DNA of 16,125 nucleotides from positions 1 through 16,125 of the forward strand of contig JAHBMJ010001991.1 of assembly GCA_018398765.1 (NCBI GenBank), given 5' to 3'. Positions 1 to 8,934 of the stretch are shown one piece after another. The stretch is from Chromera velia. Lineage: Eukaryota; Sar; Chromeraceae. The notes below the pieces were generated by a model that worked only from the letters and a program-made list of their open reading frames with translations, had not been told where the DNA came from and searched no databases. The position numbers and the translations under genes are program-made. Position 1 is the first letter of the stretch; each line of letters begins with the position of its first letter.

Positions 1-479
1 TAGGGGAAGAGTGAGACGACGTGATTGAATCAGATTTAAGACGGCATCACTGTATGACTGGTCTGAATGGACAAATGAATAAATGGAAAAAATTCGTTTC
101 TAGATCGATGCTTTCAGCTTGTTTGTTGTTCTTTTTCTTCGGCCAGCGTGGACGTGGCCTGGAGGGAGTGGTGGCACGTAACGATATGAGCGTCTGAGTG
201 ACAATAAGTGGTTCCATGCGTCAGAATAGAATGAGCCGCGCGCATGCCGAGCCTAGCCGCATGCATGGCGACGCGCCGTCTATGAGTCAATACACATGCA
301 ATGCAAGTCTATGCAGGTCAGTCAGTCTGAAAGCAATAGAGCATTGCTTTAGAGAGAAGCATGAACCTTGCATGACAGAACTTGAACTTACGACCTATGA
401 GCTCCGTTATGCTAGCCAACTAACTGCCACTCTCCAACGAGTAGCCTTAAGTGTCATGAGGGTATCGCCAATCTAACAT

Positions 480-640
480 AAGCAAGCTTGTGAATACTTG
501 CGAATAGCCCCGGAAAGTAAGAAAAATTAAGAAAAATAAGAACTGCACGATTGATGCACGCTGGTCAACCGACCGGGCGGTCACGCTGATCCCCCCCTCC
601 CACAGGAAAAGCCACGGAACCCGGGAAAAAAGCCTGAGGA
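480..640 (-). repeat. Dispersed repeat copy 1 (inverted relative to 935-1093)
   Basis: Read on the minus strand, this segment aligns with 935-1093 on the plus strand through several blocks: CGTGGCTTTTCC, a poly-G run, GGTTGAC, GCGTGC(G/A)TCAATCGT, CAGTTCT, TTTCC and TTCGCAAG with CAAGCTTGCTT. The two copies differ by substitutions and small indels, so they are old. No protein is encoded. The family is unknown to me. Confidence 0.75.
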
Positions 641-934
641 TATGCTCTAACGCACGCATAGCGCAAATTTAGCCTTTTTGCGGTTGTTTTCCAGGGCCAC
701 TCATCTGATACACGCATATATGGCGACGGGTTTACGCTTTTCTGAACCATTTGGGTGGGATCTTTCCGAAGCTTTTTTTTTGTAAAAGACTAGGTGAAAG
801 ACATTGTGTACATAGGCTAGGGTATTTTTATTTTGTAAATACCCCCCGCTTCATTTTCCGGGGCCAAAACCTGGCCCCAAAAAGCTGAATTTACGCCATG
901 CGTATGTCAGATGGGTTTCAGATCCACGCTTTTC

Positions 935-1093
935 CACCGGGTTTTTTTCCTGCGGGGGCGGAGTTCCACTGCTTTGCGTGGCTTTTCCCACGGAGGGGGG
1001 GGGGAGTCGGCGTGGTTGACTAGCCAGCTGGCGTGCGTCAATCGTCCAGTTCTCATTTTCCTTGCTTTCCGGTACCGTTCGCAAGCTTGCTTG
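935..1093 (+). repeat. Dispersed repeat copy 2, plus strand
   Basis: This is the partner of 480-640 in opposite orientation. A third, shorter relative follows at about 1150-1235 in the same orientation, sharing the GTCAGATGGGT box and the CTTTTTTCCCACGGGAGGGGGG run. The block around 895-915 also carries GTCAGATGGGT. Overlapping reading frames on both strands are low-complexity and probably meaningless. Confidence 0.72.
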
Positions 1094-1379
1094 CATCAGA
1101 TACCCCGGCCCATGCATGCACGCTATAGTCTTTCACCAAAAACCCGGCCCCGATGTGTGCGTCAGATGGGTCTTAGCTTACCCCTGGGCTTTTTTCCCAC
1201 GGGAGGGGGGTTCCACACATTTTTTTTTCCTGGCCGCGCACGTTGCACAACCGCCTTTGAGATCAAAACGCAGTCTTAAATCGTCAATTAATTGTGTGCA
1301 TGCATTCGTGTGCATCTGATCATGATTCCATTTCCTGATTGAAAGCTTGTATCACGGTTCAATGAGCAACCTCCCAGTA

Positions 1380-1613
1380 ACCCCCCTGACACTCCAGTAA
1401 AGTTAAAACGCCACGCCGTAGGCACGGCCAGACTTAAAACGCCTACGCCATAAGCGTGGTTTAACTTGAAGGTAGCGTGCCGAAGGCGCGGCCAAAATAA
1501 AGTGTACTTAAAATTTTCTTGTGAAAGGTGCAGACAATCTTGAAGGAACCATACCGCAGGCGCGGCCAGCATTAAAAAATCTATTTTAAGACAGACTGGA
1601 GTGTCAGGGGGGT
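1380..1613. mobile_element. Non-autonomous TIR element (MITE), probably Tc1/mariner-type
   Basis: The ends are perfect 19-bp inverted repeats: ACCCCCCTGACACTCCAGT at 1380-1398 and its reverse complement at 1595-1613. A TA dinucleotide flanks each side (1378-1379 and 1614-1615), as expected of a Tc1/mariner target-site duplication. At 234 bp it has no room for a transposase, so it would need one supplied in trans. Inside are four copies of a short GC palindrome. Perfect arms suggest recent insertion or ongoing selection on the ends. A PIF/Harbinger origin (TWA target) is less likely, because the three-base flanks TAA and TTA are not identical. Confidence 0.82.
1414..1569. repeat. Four short GC palindromes inside the MITE
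   Basis: Related units occur at 1414-1430 (CGCCGTAGGCACGGCCA), 1445-1461 (ACGCCATAAGCGTGGTT), 1476-1494 (CGTGCCGAAGGCGCGGCCA) and about 1553-1569 (ACCGCAGGCGCGGCCA). Each can fold as a small hairpin around a GCCnnAGGC core. AT-rich linkers separate them. Confidence 0.75.
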
Positions 1614-1619
1614 TAATTC

Positions 1620-2510
1620 TCCCAGTCTCTCATTCACTTCTTCTGACACTCAACCTTGCTCTACGCATTCCTTCAAACGTCTCACCTTAGATTAGTCTAG
1701 GTGTTACAATGATTTCTTTGTGTAGACGGACGAGCTAGTGAGTCAATCTCCCTTTTTGTCAAAATATCTTAATATGATCGACCAAGGTAGTATGAGTCTA
1801 GGCGCTTTTGGTTGCTAATCTCCCGACCAGCGCAACCTATCATATTATGGTACACCAATTCTGTACTGTTACACAAAGTTAAATGTGTAACAATTACCCC
1901 TGCCCCCCCCTTGTTACATATAAAAGTGTGTAATAATTAGTGTGCAATAATTTTAGAGCAAAGGAAGAGGGAGAAACTAAAGGGTTGAGTGGCTGGGAAA
2001 TAATGAGATTGGCCTCTAATCGATCGACCGTTTGTCTTGAGATGCCTCCGTTTGAAGCCTGTTTAAGCTCCGCCGGGTCCATCGGCAGGCTGCAACATCA
2101 TCAGTGAGAGTTAATTAATTGCAGTCTTTCGCATGTGATTGATAGTAATTGATTGATTATTACGTAAACAGTTTGCGGCACAGGTCTTTTGGCCTGTGCG
2201 GGCTGGCTAGGAAGGTCTGACGCGTGTATGCGCTTTTGCTGGACGCCGCACGTCGAGCGCTCGGCATTAGGGCAGGAGGCCAATCCTCCAGACATTAATC
2301 CTATCCCATCCTATCCTATCCTATCCTAGACACTTCTGTTCTTCTCCCGCCGCTGCTCTTTTTACCCATGTCTTCAGTATTCAAAAATTCTCCCTGCCGC
2401 GTTGTTGACAACACTGGTAGTTATAGCTAGCCTTGCTCGAGAAACAGTACTCTCAAACCGTTCTGAAGAAGAAGAAGACGAAGATGAAACCTAGAATAAA
2501 TACCTAGATT
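1620..2510. other. AT-rich spacer, no gene recognised
   Basis: Short frames such as 1894-2082 and 2101-2295 on the minus strand are below a credible length and match nothing I know. The stretch contains an inverted pair TGTAACAA/TTGTTACA (1886-1893 and 1911-1918) around a poly-C run of 8, and a CTATC-type satellite at 2297-2328. Confidence 0.5.
2297..2328. repeat. (CTATC)n short tandem repeat
   Basis: About six consecutive pentamers of the form CTATC are visible, one of them with an extra C. Confidence 0.9.
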
Positions 2511-2512
2511 AA

Positions 2513-2640
2513 TACATACTAAAGTATGTAATAATGCATTCTTAAAAGTGATAGTTTGAATTAAGGCCCTGAAGTGTGTACTTAATGTATTCTTAAAAGT
2601 GATAGTTTAAATTAATGCACACTAAAGTGTGTACTAATTC
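2513..2640. repeat. 51-bp tandem repeat, about 2.5 units
   Basis: The core TTCTTAAAAGTGATAGTTT recurs inside 2532-2564 and 2583-2615, a period of 51. Each unit begins with a short palindromic box (ACATACTAAAGTATGT, then a decayed form, then CACACTAAAGTGTG at about 2617). The third unit is truncated. No coding potential is seen. Confidence 0.85.
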
Positions 2641-2792
2641 ATTCATCAAAATTTTCTTAAAATGTGTAACAAAACATTTTAAAAAAATTGATTGTATAAC
2701 CTTACAGTATTGCCGATAGCATTGACTTAAAGTTTGTTCCTAGCGTCTGGCCTATACGTCTTTCATCTCTTCCTTCTGTCCTGGTTACTGCC

Positions 2793-3065
2793 CTACAGTA
2801 TTGATGTAAATGCTAGATGCCTAACGCACTCCTCCCACAGAAGGGAAACGATATCAGCGATTGAGAAAGCATCTTCTAGATGCAAGGTGTTTATAGAGTT
2901 GCGAGAATGAAGCCCCCTCCTGTTGTATGATGCAGGTCTGGCAAAGGGGCAATAAAGCATTGTCCTAGACTGATGCATTGCATGATGGCCTATAGACCGA
3001 TTAATAATAATGATGATGATGATGATGATAGACTCGAAGTACTTCACTGCACTAGAGAACCACAT
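2793..3065 (-). other. Region downstream of the ankyrin gene, possible extra 3' exon
   Basis: An open frame covers this stretch on the minus strand. Its N-terminal part is poly-Ile from a GAT/AAT microsatellite and is not credible protein. After an acceptor-like CATCTAG near 2876 there is a coding-like run (DAFSIADIVSLLWEECVRHL). It might be a terminal exon of the ankyrin gene or of a transcript variant, or simply 3' UTR. It matches no family I recognise. Confidence 0.15.
3001..3030. repeat. (AAT)n/(GAT)n microsatellite
   Basis: Ten bases of AAT repeats run into twenty bases of TGA/GAT repeats, just past the predicted 3' end of the ankyrin gene. Confidence 0.92.
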
Positions 3066-3077
3066 TGAAGTGCCTGG

Positions 3078-4254
3078 TCAGCTGGCGTACATATACAGAT
3101 TGCCAAATTGTCTTAATCCGCACGCAAGGCACCATGCAAAACGGTGACCCTCGCCGCGTCCGGGCGGATCCTCCCGTCTCTCGTCCGGCACGAACGGCAC
3201 GGCATGGCATCCCGGGGTTGCACACTCCCAGGAGGGCACAAAGACCACCGGAGAAGGTCGGGAGAACGCGGACGTCTTCCCTGTGTGGAATGCGCAGGCA
3301 ACAGAGAAACGGTAGCGTTTGCCTGGAACAAAGAGTCTGCGGTCTCTGTGCCTTGGGGGCAGGAGAAGGCGACACGCAGCCGAATGCACCCCTTTGCCCC
3401 CTGTTGCGGTTTTCCTCTTGCCCTGCTGCGTCTGCACTGCATCAGAGGAAACAGCAGAGACCGCTTCATACCGCCAGCATGTGAGCGACAGATGCACCTT
3501 TCCGGTCGCATGCCTTTCTTTTCCCCCCTCCTCACCTTCTTCTCTTTCGCCGCCCTCCTCTTTAATACTGACAAAAGGCGACTGGGAGGGCAGGGAGACA
3601 AACTGCACAGACTTGCTCCTGTCCAACGCCCCCTCTAGCTCCTCCACTCTCAACCGAAAGAAGCACACACCCCCTGAGACCAGAGGGAGCATGCCTCTCT
3701 TCACCAAGCACTCCAGAGACAGGTGATCAGGCATCACTGAGGTTGCTACAGGAGAGAGAAGGGGACACTGAGGGGGGTGGTGGGAAGAGTCCAGACCTGC
3801 AAAGTCACTCAAACAAGGAGAGGGATCCACCCCAAATCATGAAAGAGCGCGCCAGGGAATGGGAAATGGAAAGAGCGAAAGGAAGGCAGTAGCAGTAGCA
3901 CAGGAGTAAAGGTCAAAGGGTCTCAAGAAGAGCACATCAATCAAGGCAAAATACAGAGGCAGAAACATGAGGCGACAAAGAAGGTATGCAGATGAAAGGA
4001 TGGAAAAGCAAACCATCGAGAGACATCCCAAAAAAGATGAACAATCATCGAAGGAAAGTTTGTGTCTACACATCCATTCCCGAAGACATGACCTCCCGGA
4101 GCATTTAAATTAGGATGCATCGAATAATGAGGAGCGAACACAGAGGCTTTCCAAGAGGGAGTGCGTTTGAATTGACGCGGACAGCAAAGTGCATCCTTGG
4201 CAGAAAAAACAAAACGCTGCAAGCCCTTGACCCCAAACTCACACGCAGTCTCGT

Positions 4255-4302
<48 letters not shown>

Positions 4303-4318
4303 AGACGGACGGACAGAC

Positions 4319-4356
<38 letters not shown>

Positions 4357-6729
4357 ACACATACGTCCACGCACGCACACAAAAGTGGACAGGAGTCAGG
4401 GACACAATCCAAAAGAACAACGCAAATTCCCCCTTCCCGAAAGACCAGTCAACGATGTTCGAAAGAGAGCGAGACGGTGAAAAGAAGGATGAAACAGGTA
4501 GGGAAGGCGGGAAAGACGAAGGAAAAGAAAGACGGAAGGAGAAAGGCACACCGACAGCGGACGAAGACCCTCACCCAGGCAAACACATTCATAGTCTCCA
4601 CCCCCTTCCTTACTTGCTTCCCTCTTCGAGAGGCCCTCACCACTCCTGCCCACCCCTTCCCCCTGCCCCTTCGACGGATTCAGAGCCCCTGAGACTCGAC
4701 GAACAGCAGACGCACACGAGTACCCCCCCCCCGCTGAGGGCCGACCGCACCTCATGCCGAACACACGAGAGGGAGGGGGTGCCAGGACACCCACACCCAC
4801 ACCCAAGGACTCCCCAGAGCGTCCCCCCATTCCCTCAGAGACACTCAAGAGCAGGGGCATGCATCTGTGGGAGGTGGGGGGACTTGCAGAACCTCCCCCG
4901 TCCGAGATCTGGATAGGCAACCCCCCCTCTCCTAGATTCATTCCGCCCACACCCAAAGGGGAGGACCGACCATTCTTCTTCGGGGGGCTGGGGGGAGGGG
5001 GTAATTCTGAGTTGGGTGGGAGAGGGGAGGGAGTGGTCTTATGTGGAGATCTGGACTGTCCCCGAGGAGCCGGGCGGAATTTGTGTATCAACGTGGACAG
5101 TTTCTGCTTCTCTTGTGTGTCTCTTTCTTCGAATGCAACCATGAGTTGAGACACCTCCTCTGGTAGAGCCGTCAAAGCTCTTTTCATGGAAGACGTGACT
5201 GCCATGTCAATTCCACGCACTCCCCTGGCTGTCCGGAGAACCCTGATGTCAGGCAGTCCCCGTTGAGCCGAGCTGACAGAACTCCACTCAGCCATCATCT
5301 CACTCGAACCTCTCTTTCTCAACGCATCTGCAGTCGACAGAATTTGCAACACAACCAGAACGTGACCTCCTCTCACGGCAAAATGAAGCGGAGTGCCTCC
5401 ATTTGCCGCGACTGCATAAGGGGAAGCTCCCAGGGACAACAACAGCCGCACAGCCTCCAGTCGCCCCCGAGCTGCATGCACTCACACGCATGAAGGAAAA
5501 AAGGAAAGTGTGCGTCCGGCCACGTCCATGCAGCAGCACCCGGCCAGAAAGATCAAAGCAAGGACTGACACGGTAGAAAGAAAGAAACAAAGTAGGGCGA
5601 TCAGAAACCAAAGTTCGGAAGGCGGCATCTAGCTATTTTGACTTCACTCTTCTCAGTGCCGGGCCCCCCTCCGCTGACATACGACGACTCTTTCGACATC
5701 CTCCACAACCAGCAGGGACAGAACAGCGCTAAGGGAATTCGATCATCTACCAGGCACACACAGAGAGGAAAAAAAGAAGAATCGCAAGCAAACCTCCAAT
5801 TCGCGAGGCAAACAAAACAGTGTCCCTTCAACTATGCATCGCACAGGCGTCCCCTTCCTCTCCCCCTCACCCCCAATCCCAACGCACCGACCTGCCGCAA
5901 GGTGAAGGGGTGTCTTCCCTGGTTTCTCCCCCACACTCTCCACACCTGCCCCCTCGTGCAGACACACAAGAACCTCCAGACATCTCAAATGACCAGCAGT
6001 GGCAGCGACGTGAACAGGGAACAGTCCTCTCTTGTCGCCCTTGCACAAACAGGCGGCCAGTCCTCCACACTCCAACTCACACTTACCGGCACGCCGACCC
6101 ACCCCGGCCATCCGCACGCGTCGGGCAGCACGCAGAATCTCAGCCGCGCACTCTGCACACCCTGCAGCAGCTGCCCAGTGCAGTGGCGTCCTTCCGTCTT
6201 CATCGGTTGCCAGGAGACTTTCAAGGGCCCCTAGCTCCAGAAGCAGACGGCAAAGCACAGGGAAACCACAGGCAGCTGCGTAGTGCAAAGGAGTGCGTCG
6301 GCAGGTATCGGCACAGTGTACACGTGCACCGACGGAAACAAAATATCTGAGGGCAACGGCGACTGCGGTTGCCAGCCGTTCCTCAATTTCAGGATCCGTC
6401 TCCCTCGTTCCTGCGGTCTGAGACAGGGAGGGTAGTGCAGTGTCTCGGCTGTGGGCTATGTAGAAATCGGTGAGGAGTTCAAGAATGGGTTTCTTTGAAG
6501 CAGAAAATTCTGTGATGAGTGCTTGGGTATAGAAATCGCGATTCTCTTCTCGTTCTCTGTCACCAAGGGGAAGATACTTGTTTGGCCCCTTGTCGCTGTC
6601 CCGCAACCTTTCCTGAGATATTCGTAGCCTGGCCTGCCCTAGCGTGCTCTCATGGGGAGGAGCTGAAGAGACTGGGATATAGTGAGTGTTCGCCACGCAC
6701 GTATTCGAGTAATGGGAAGCGGTGTCCAT
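3078..6729 (-). CDS. Ankyrin-repeat protein, probable C-terminal FN3-like module (3 exons)
   Basis: Predicted exons are 6729-5892, 5471-4575 and 3796-3078. Both junctions are GT-AG with matching phase 1, giving 817 residues and a TGA stop. The start ATG has a strong eukaryotic context (ACCATGG); the frame stays open upstream, so an earlier start is possible. Residues 136-331 hold about five ankyrin repeats with TPLH or related cores (146-149, 181-184, FPVH 237-240, 273-276, 306-309). An Arg/Cys/Gly insert lies near 204-229. The first intron splits repeat four, and splicing restores a textbook helix pair across the join. Residues ~420-578 are a Pro/Ser/Gly-rich, probably disordered linker. In exon 3, residues ~598-767 resemble a fibronectin III fold: a GG turn with FFRLRVEEL near 624-632, then PGKRYRFSVACAF and a TSAFSRPSP tail from 736. 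Ankyrin repeats bind proteins, so a scaffold or adaptor role is inferred. No catalytic domain is seen. Exon 1 and the first junction are secure; the end of exon 2 and exon 3 are less so. A 99-nt in-phase intron (3437-3535) is possible. Confidence 0.72.
3797..4574 (-). other. Probable intron 2 of the ankyrin gene
   Basis: The proposed donor CTGG|GTGAGGGT (4575/4574) and acceptor TTTGCAG|GTCTGG (3797/3796) both sit at phase 1. The join restores a GGT glycine codon. The 778-nt interval contains the TC/CA/GA microsatellites and is AT-richer on its 3' side, as expected for an intron. The donor was chosen from sequence alone, and the exon could end earlier in the Gly/Ser-rich tract. Confidence 0.55.
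4255..4354. repeat. Compound microsatellite (TC)n-(CA)n-(GGAC/AGAC)n-(GA)n
   Basis: About 24 nt of TC, 24 nt of CA, 18 nt of GGAC/AGAC and 34 nt of GA follow one another without a break. The TC and GA blocks are reverse complements separated by about 40 nt, so the single strand can fold into a hairpin. The block lies inside predicted intron 2 of the ankyrin gene. Arg/Glu and Ser/Leu reading frames here are products of the dinucleotide repeat, not proteins. Confidence 0.95.
5472..5891 (-). other. Intron 1 of the ankyrin gene
   Basis: The donor reads CAG|GTCGGT at 5892/5891 and the acceptor TGCATGCAG|CT at 5472/5471. Joining the exons forms a split GCT alanine codon inside an ankyrin repeat (TPLHLAA then ARGRLEAV). 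This reconstructs the family consensus without a gap and is strong evidence for the splice. Reading through instead leaves the ankyrin pattern at once and reaches a stop near 5743. The intron is 420 nt. Confidence 0.88.
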
Positions 6730-6950
6730 GGTGTCAGACTGACTGACACACCCACCCCAGGAAGCCCAAGATTCTGTTAAATTGAGTCGAAGGAGCGGAA
6801 GGAAGCGTTACTTCGAATGACCGAGGAGTTTTGGGGGTGGTAGAAGATTTCCTTACTAATATTGCGTCGGTTGCCAAGTCTGGCATTCAACAAGAACTTC
6901 TTCGTCGGTTCGACTGTCGATCGACTGATCTGCCCAAGATGCCACACAGG

Positions 6951-6978
6951 ATACCCCCGTCGCAAGCTCAGGGGGTAT
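6951..6978. repeat. Stem-loop ATACCCCC / GGGGGTAT
   Basis: The arms 6951-6958 and 6971-6978 are perfectly complementary over 8 bp with a 12-nt loop. The stem lies about 230 bp upstream of the ankyrin start codon. It is one of several poly-C/poly-G palindromes in the window. Confidence 0.7.
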
Positions 6979-7124
6979 GCCGGGGATTGCCGGGGCCCTG
7001 ACATTAGTTATAGTGCCTTGAGAAAAAATAAAGGGGAGCTCAATCAAGGGGAGCGCTACAAAGACGCCGCGCATGAAATTCGGAGCAAATGGTAATATGC
7101 TAACGCAAGGCATCCCCTTTTTGC

Positions 7125-7159
7125 AAGGACTTTTTTATGTTACGCACAAAAAAGTCCTT
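7125..7159. repeat. Stem-loop AAGGACTTTTTT / AAAAAAGTCCTT
   Basis: The 12-bp arms 7125-7136 and 7148-7159 are perfectly complementary around an 11-nt loop. No coding frame spans it. It could be the tip of a small foldback element or a transcript 3' structure. Nearby GCATCCCC (7110) and GATGCCCC (7184) are partly complementary and may extend the foldback. Confidence 0.75.
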
Positions 7160-7460
7160 CCAATTAACCAAAAAAACATATAGATGCCCCCCCCTTAATT
7201 TAGTAGAATCCTATTGTATAAAGAACCTGGGTCATGCTCATGAGAGTAGTTTCTGACTCTCCTGGACTAGATTCCATATACAGCTAAGCCACGCCTAGCC
7301 ACGCCTTGCTGGGTCCCGCTTTCAAAGATATACGAATATTGAATCATGATATTTAATAACATTTATTTTTACCGTTGAATTCACTCAGTCCTACCACTCA
7401 TTCTAGTCATATACTTAGTCTTAGGCTGTTTGTAGATTGACTCACATGGTGGGAAAGGGC

Positions 7461-8353
7461 GACTGGGTACGACTGGATACATCGGGGTGGCACACTACAT
7501 TGCATTCGATCCGACATTACGGCAGTCACAAAGTATCATAAAAGGATATTAGATGTACTGCATTTGATCTAGCGCACTGCCAGTCTGCCAGTCAGAAAAG
7601 GAGACTGAGTGCATTGCATTCGATCTGACATATGCAGAGACAAAGGGAAACTGAGTACATTGCAATCGATCTGACGCCGTGAGAAAAACAGAAAAACGGA
7701 CTAGCTTCGGGACTAATGGAGACTACATGGGTGCATAATCTCTGTGCATTGCATTTGATTGAACACAGAGAGGAAAAGAGACTAGATGCATTCCATTCGA
7801 TCACATTGAATTTCGATCGCATTCGATCTGATCGATGTAGGCAGAGAGAAGTGGGGGCTGAATATATTGCATTCGATCTGACGCAGAGAGAAAAAGAGAC
7901 TGGATGCATTGCATTCAATCTGATGCATGCAAAGAGAAAGGGAGACTGTATGGGTGCCTTGTATTCGATCTAGTTCAATCTGACGCATGCATGCAGAAAG
8001 AAAGGAGGACTGGGTGTATTACAGTCAATCTAACGCAGAAAGAAAGGGAGACTACATATGGGTGCATTATAATCGATGTGACCTAGGATGTGACGCATAC
8101 AAAGAAAAAGAGAGACTGGGTGTCTTGCATTCGATCTGACGCATGCAGAAAGAAAGGGGGACTGGGTACATATTGCAGTCGATCTGACATAGAAAGAAAG
8201 GGAGACTACATGGATGTATTGCAGTCGATCTAACGCAGAGAGACGCAGAGAAAAAGGGAGACTGGGTGCATTGCAGTTGGTCTGATGCATAAAAGGAGAC
8301 TGAGTGCATTGCATTCGATCTGAAGCAGAGAGGAAAGGAGACTGAACGTTTGG
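7461..8353. repeat. Degenerate minisatellite array A
   Basis: Roughly 45-55 bp units recur head to tail. The consensus elements are GAGACTGGGTGCATTGCAT, then TTCGATCTGACGCA, then an AGAAAGAAAGG-like purine tail. I count at least fifteen recognisable units, with indels and substitutions. Spacing is irregular, and some units are fused or shortened. Reading frames on both strands (for example 7592-7918 and 8030-8356 minus, CIR/SNA-type peptide repeats) are translations of the satellite and not genes. Confidence 0.92.
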
Positions 8354-8384
8354 CATTTAAGCAAATTGAAACAAATTAAATGTA

Positions 8385-8590
8385 TACGATGGATACGAGC
8401 CAGTGAGACGGAGAGAAACGTTGAAATAATGTAAACGATGTGAGGCAGTGAGGAGTACGGAAAGAAGTCTTAGAGAAGTAATGCAAACAATGTAAGCCAG
8501 TGAGATAAAGAGAAAAGAAGCAATGTAAACGATGCGAGGCAGTGAGGTCCCCTGGAATATGGGGAGAAAGGAAGCAATGCCTATGGTCTG
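8385..8590. repeat. Degenerate minisatellite array B, related to array A
   Basis: About four units share AAGCAATGTAAACGATG(T/C)GAGGCAGTGAG, followed by a purine-rich spacer ending in AAAGGAAG or similar. Aligned without gaps against array A's GTGCATTGCATTCGATCTGACGCAGAGAG, about two-thirds of positions agree, including the central CGAT and GCAG boxes. Array B therefore looks like a diverged branch of the same satellite. A lone unit lies at about 9222-9256. Confidence 0.82.
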
Positions 8591-8599
8591 ACACCCTTT

Positions 8600-8930
8600 T
8601 TCAAACAGTTTTTATAATAAAAACGTCAACAGATAATTCAAATTCAAATTAATCTTTCCAAACCTGCAGGTAACCTCATCATCTGCATACACATGGTTTA
8701 TAGAGTCATTAAACAGTTTAAAAAATTTTATTTAATACTTGTAGAATGCAGACAGCTTGCCTCATGGGATTTTTAAAAATGTTTTTTATCCATTTTTGGT
8801 GAAGTTTAGACGTTTTTATCCTAAATTGGCCATGAAACCCCTAGTTTTTCCCTCAAAATGTCTTTAAAATCAGTTTTTTTCTTATAAAGCAAAAATATCT
8901 GTTTTTGGCCTTAAAAATGAAAAAATTTGC
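8600..8930. other. AT-rich spacer, no gene recognised
   Basis: The stretch is T/A-rich with repeated runs such as CTTAAAA and GTTTTTT. No open frame of credible length and no structure beyond homopolymers was found. Confidence 0.5.
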
Positions 8931-8934
8931 TCGC

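Larger units (their letters stand above)
6730..7460. other. 5' flank of the ankyrin gene, no gene recognised
   Basis: This interval should hold the promoter and 5' UTR of the minus-strand ankyrin gene. It contains two stem-loops (6951-6978 and 7125-7159), a direct repeat ATGCCGGGG/ATTGCCGGGG near 6975-6995 and a doubled AGCCACGCCT near 7290. Short frames on both strands (for example 6777-7004 minus and 6862-7095 plus) resemble no known protein and overlap each other. No TATA box can be assigned with confidence. Confidence 0.5.

Noticed and set aside
198-476. 92-residue plus-strand frame near the window start
   Set aside because: No motif, atypical Cys/His/Met composition, and it lies beside repeat sequence; length is within chance for this composition.
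3065-3726. Plus-strand open frames (3065-3484, 3144-3638, 3319-3726) as genes
   Set aside because: They overlap the minus-strand exon 3, whose phase matches the ankyrin splice and which carries FN3-like motifs. The plus frames show no motif and end in different frames.
4197-4916. 239-residue plus-strand frame over 4197-4916
   Set aside because: It runs through the TC/CA/GA microsatellite and the antisense of the Pro/Gly-rich exon 2; composition is low-complexity throughout.
5638-6350. Plus-strand frames of 198 and 176 residues
   Set aside because: They are antisense to ankyrin exon 1 and intron 1, where the minus strand has clear TPLH repeats.
7461-8353. CRISPR-like alternation of repeats and spacers
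   Set aside because: The repeats are imperfect, the 'spacers' are themselves related purine-rich repeats, unit length drifts, and the host is eukaryotic. It is a minisatellite.
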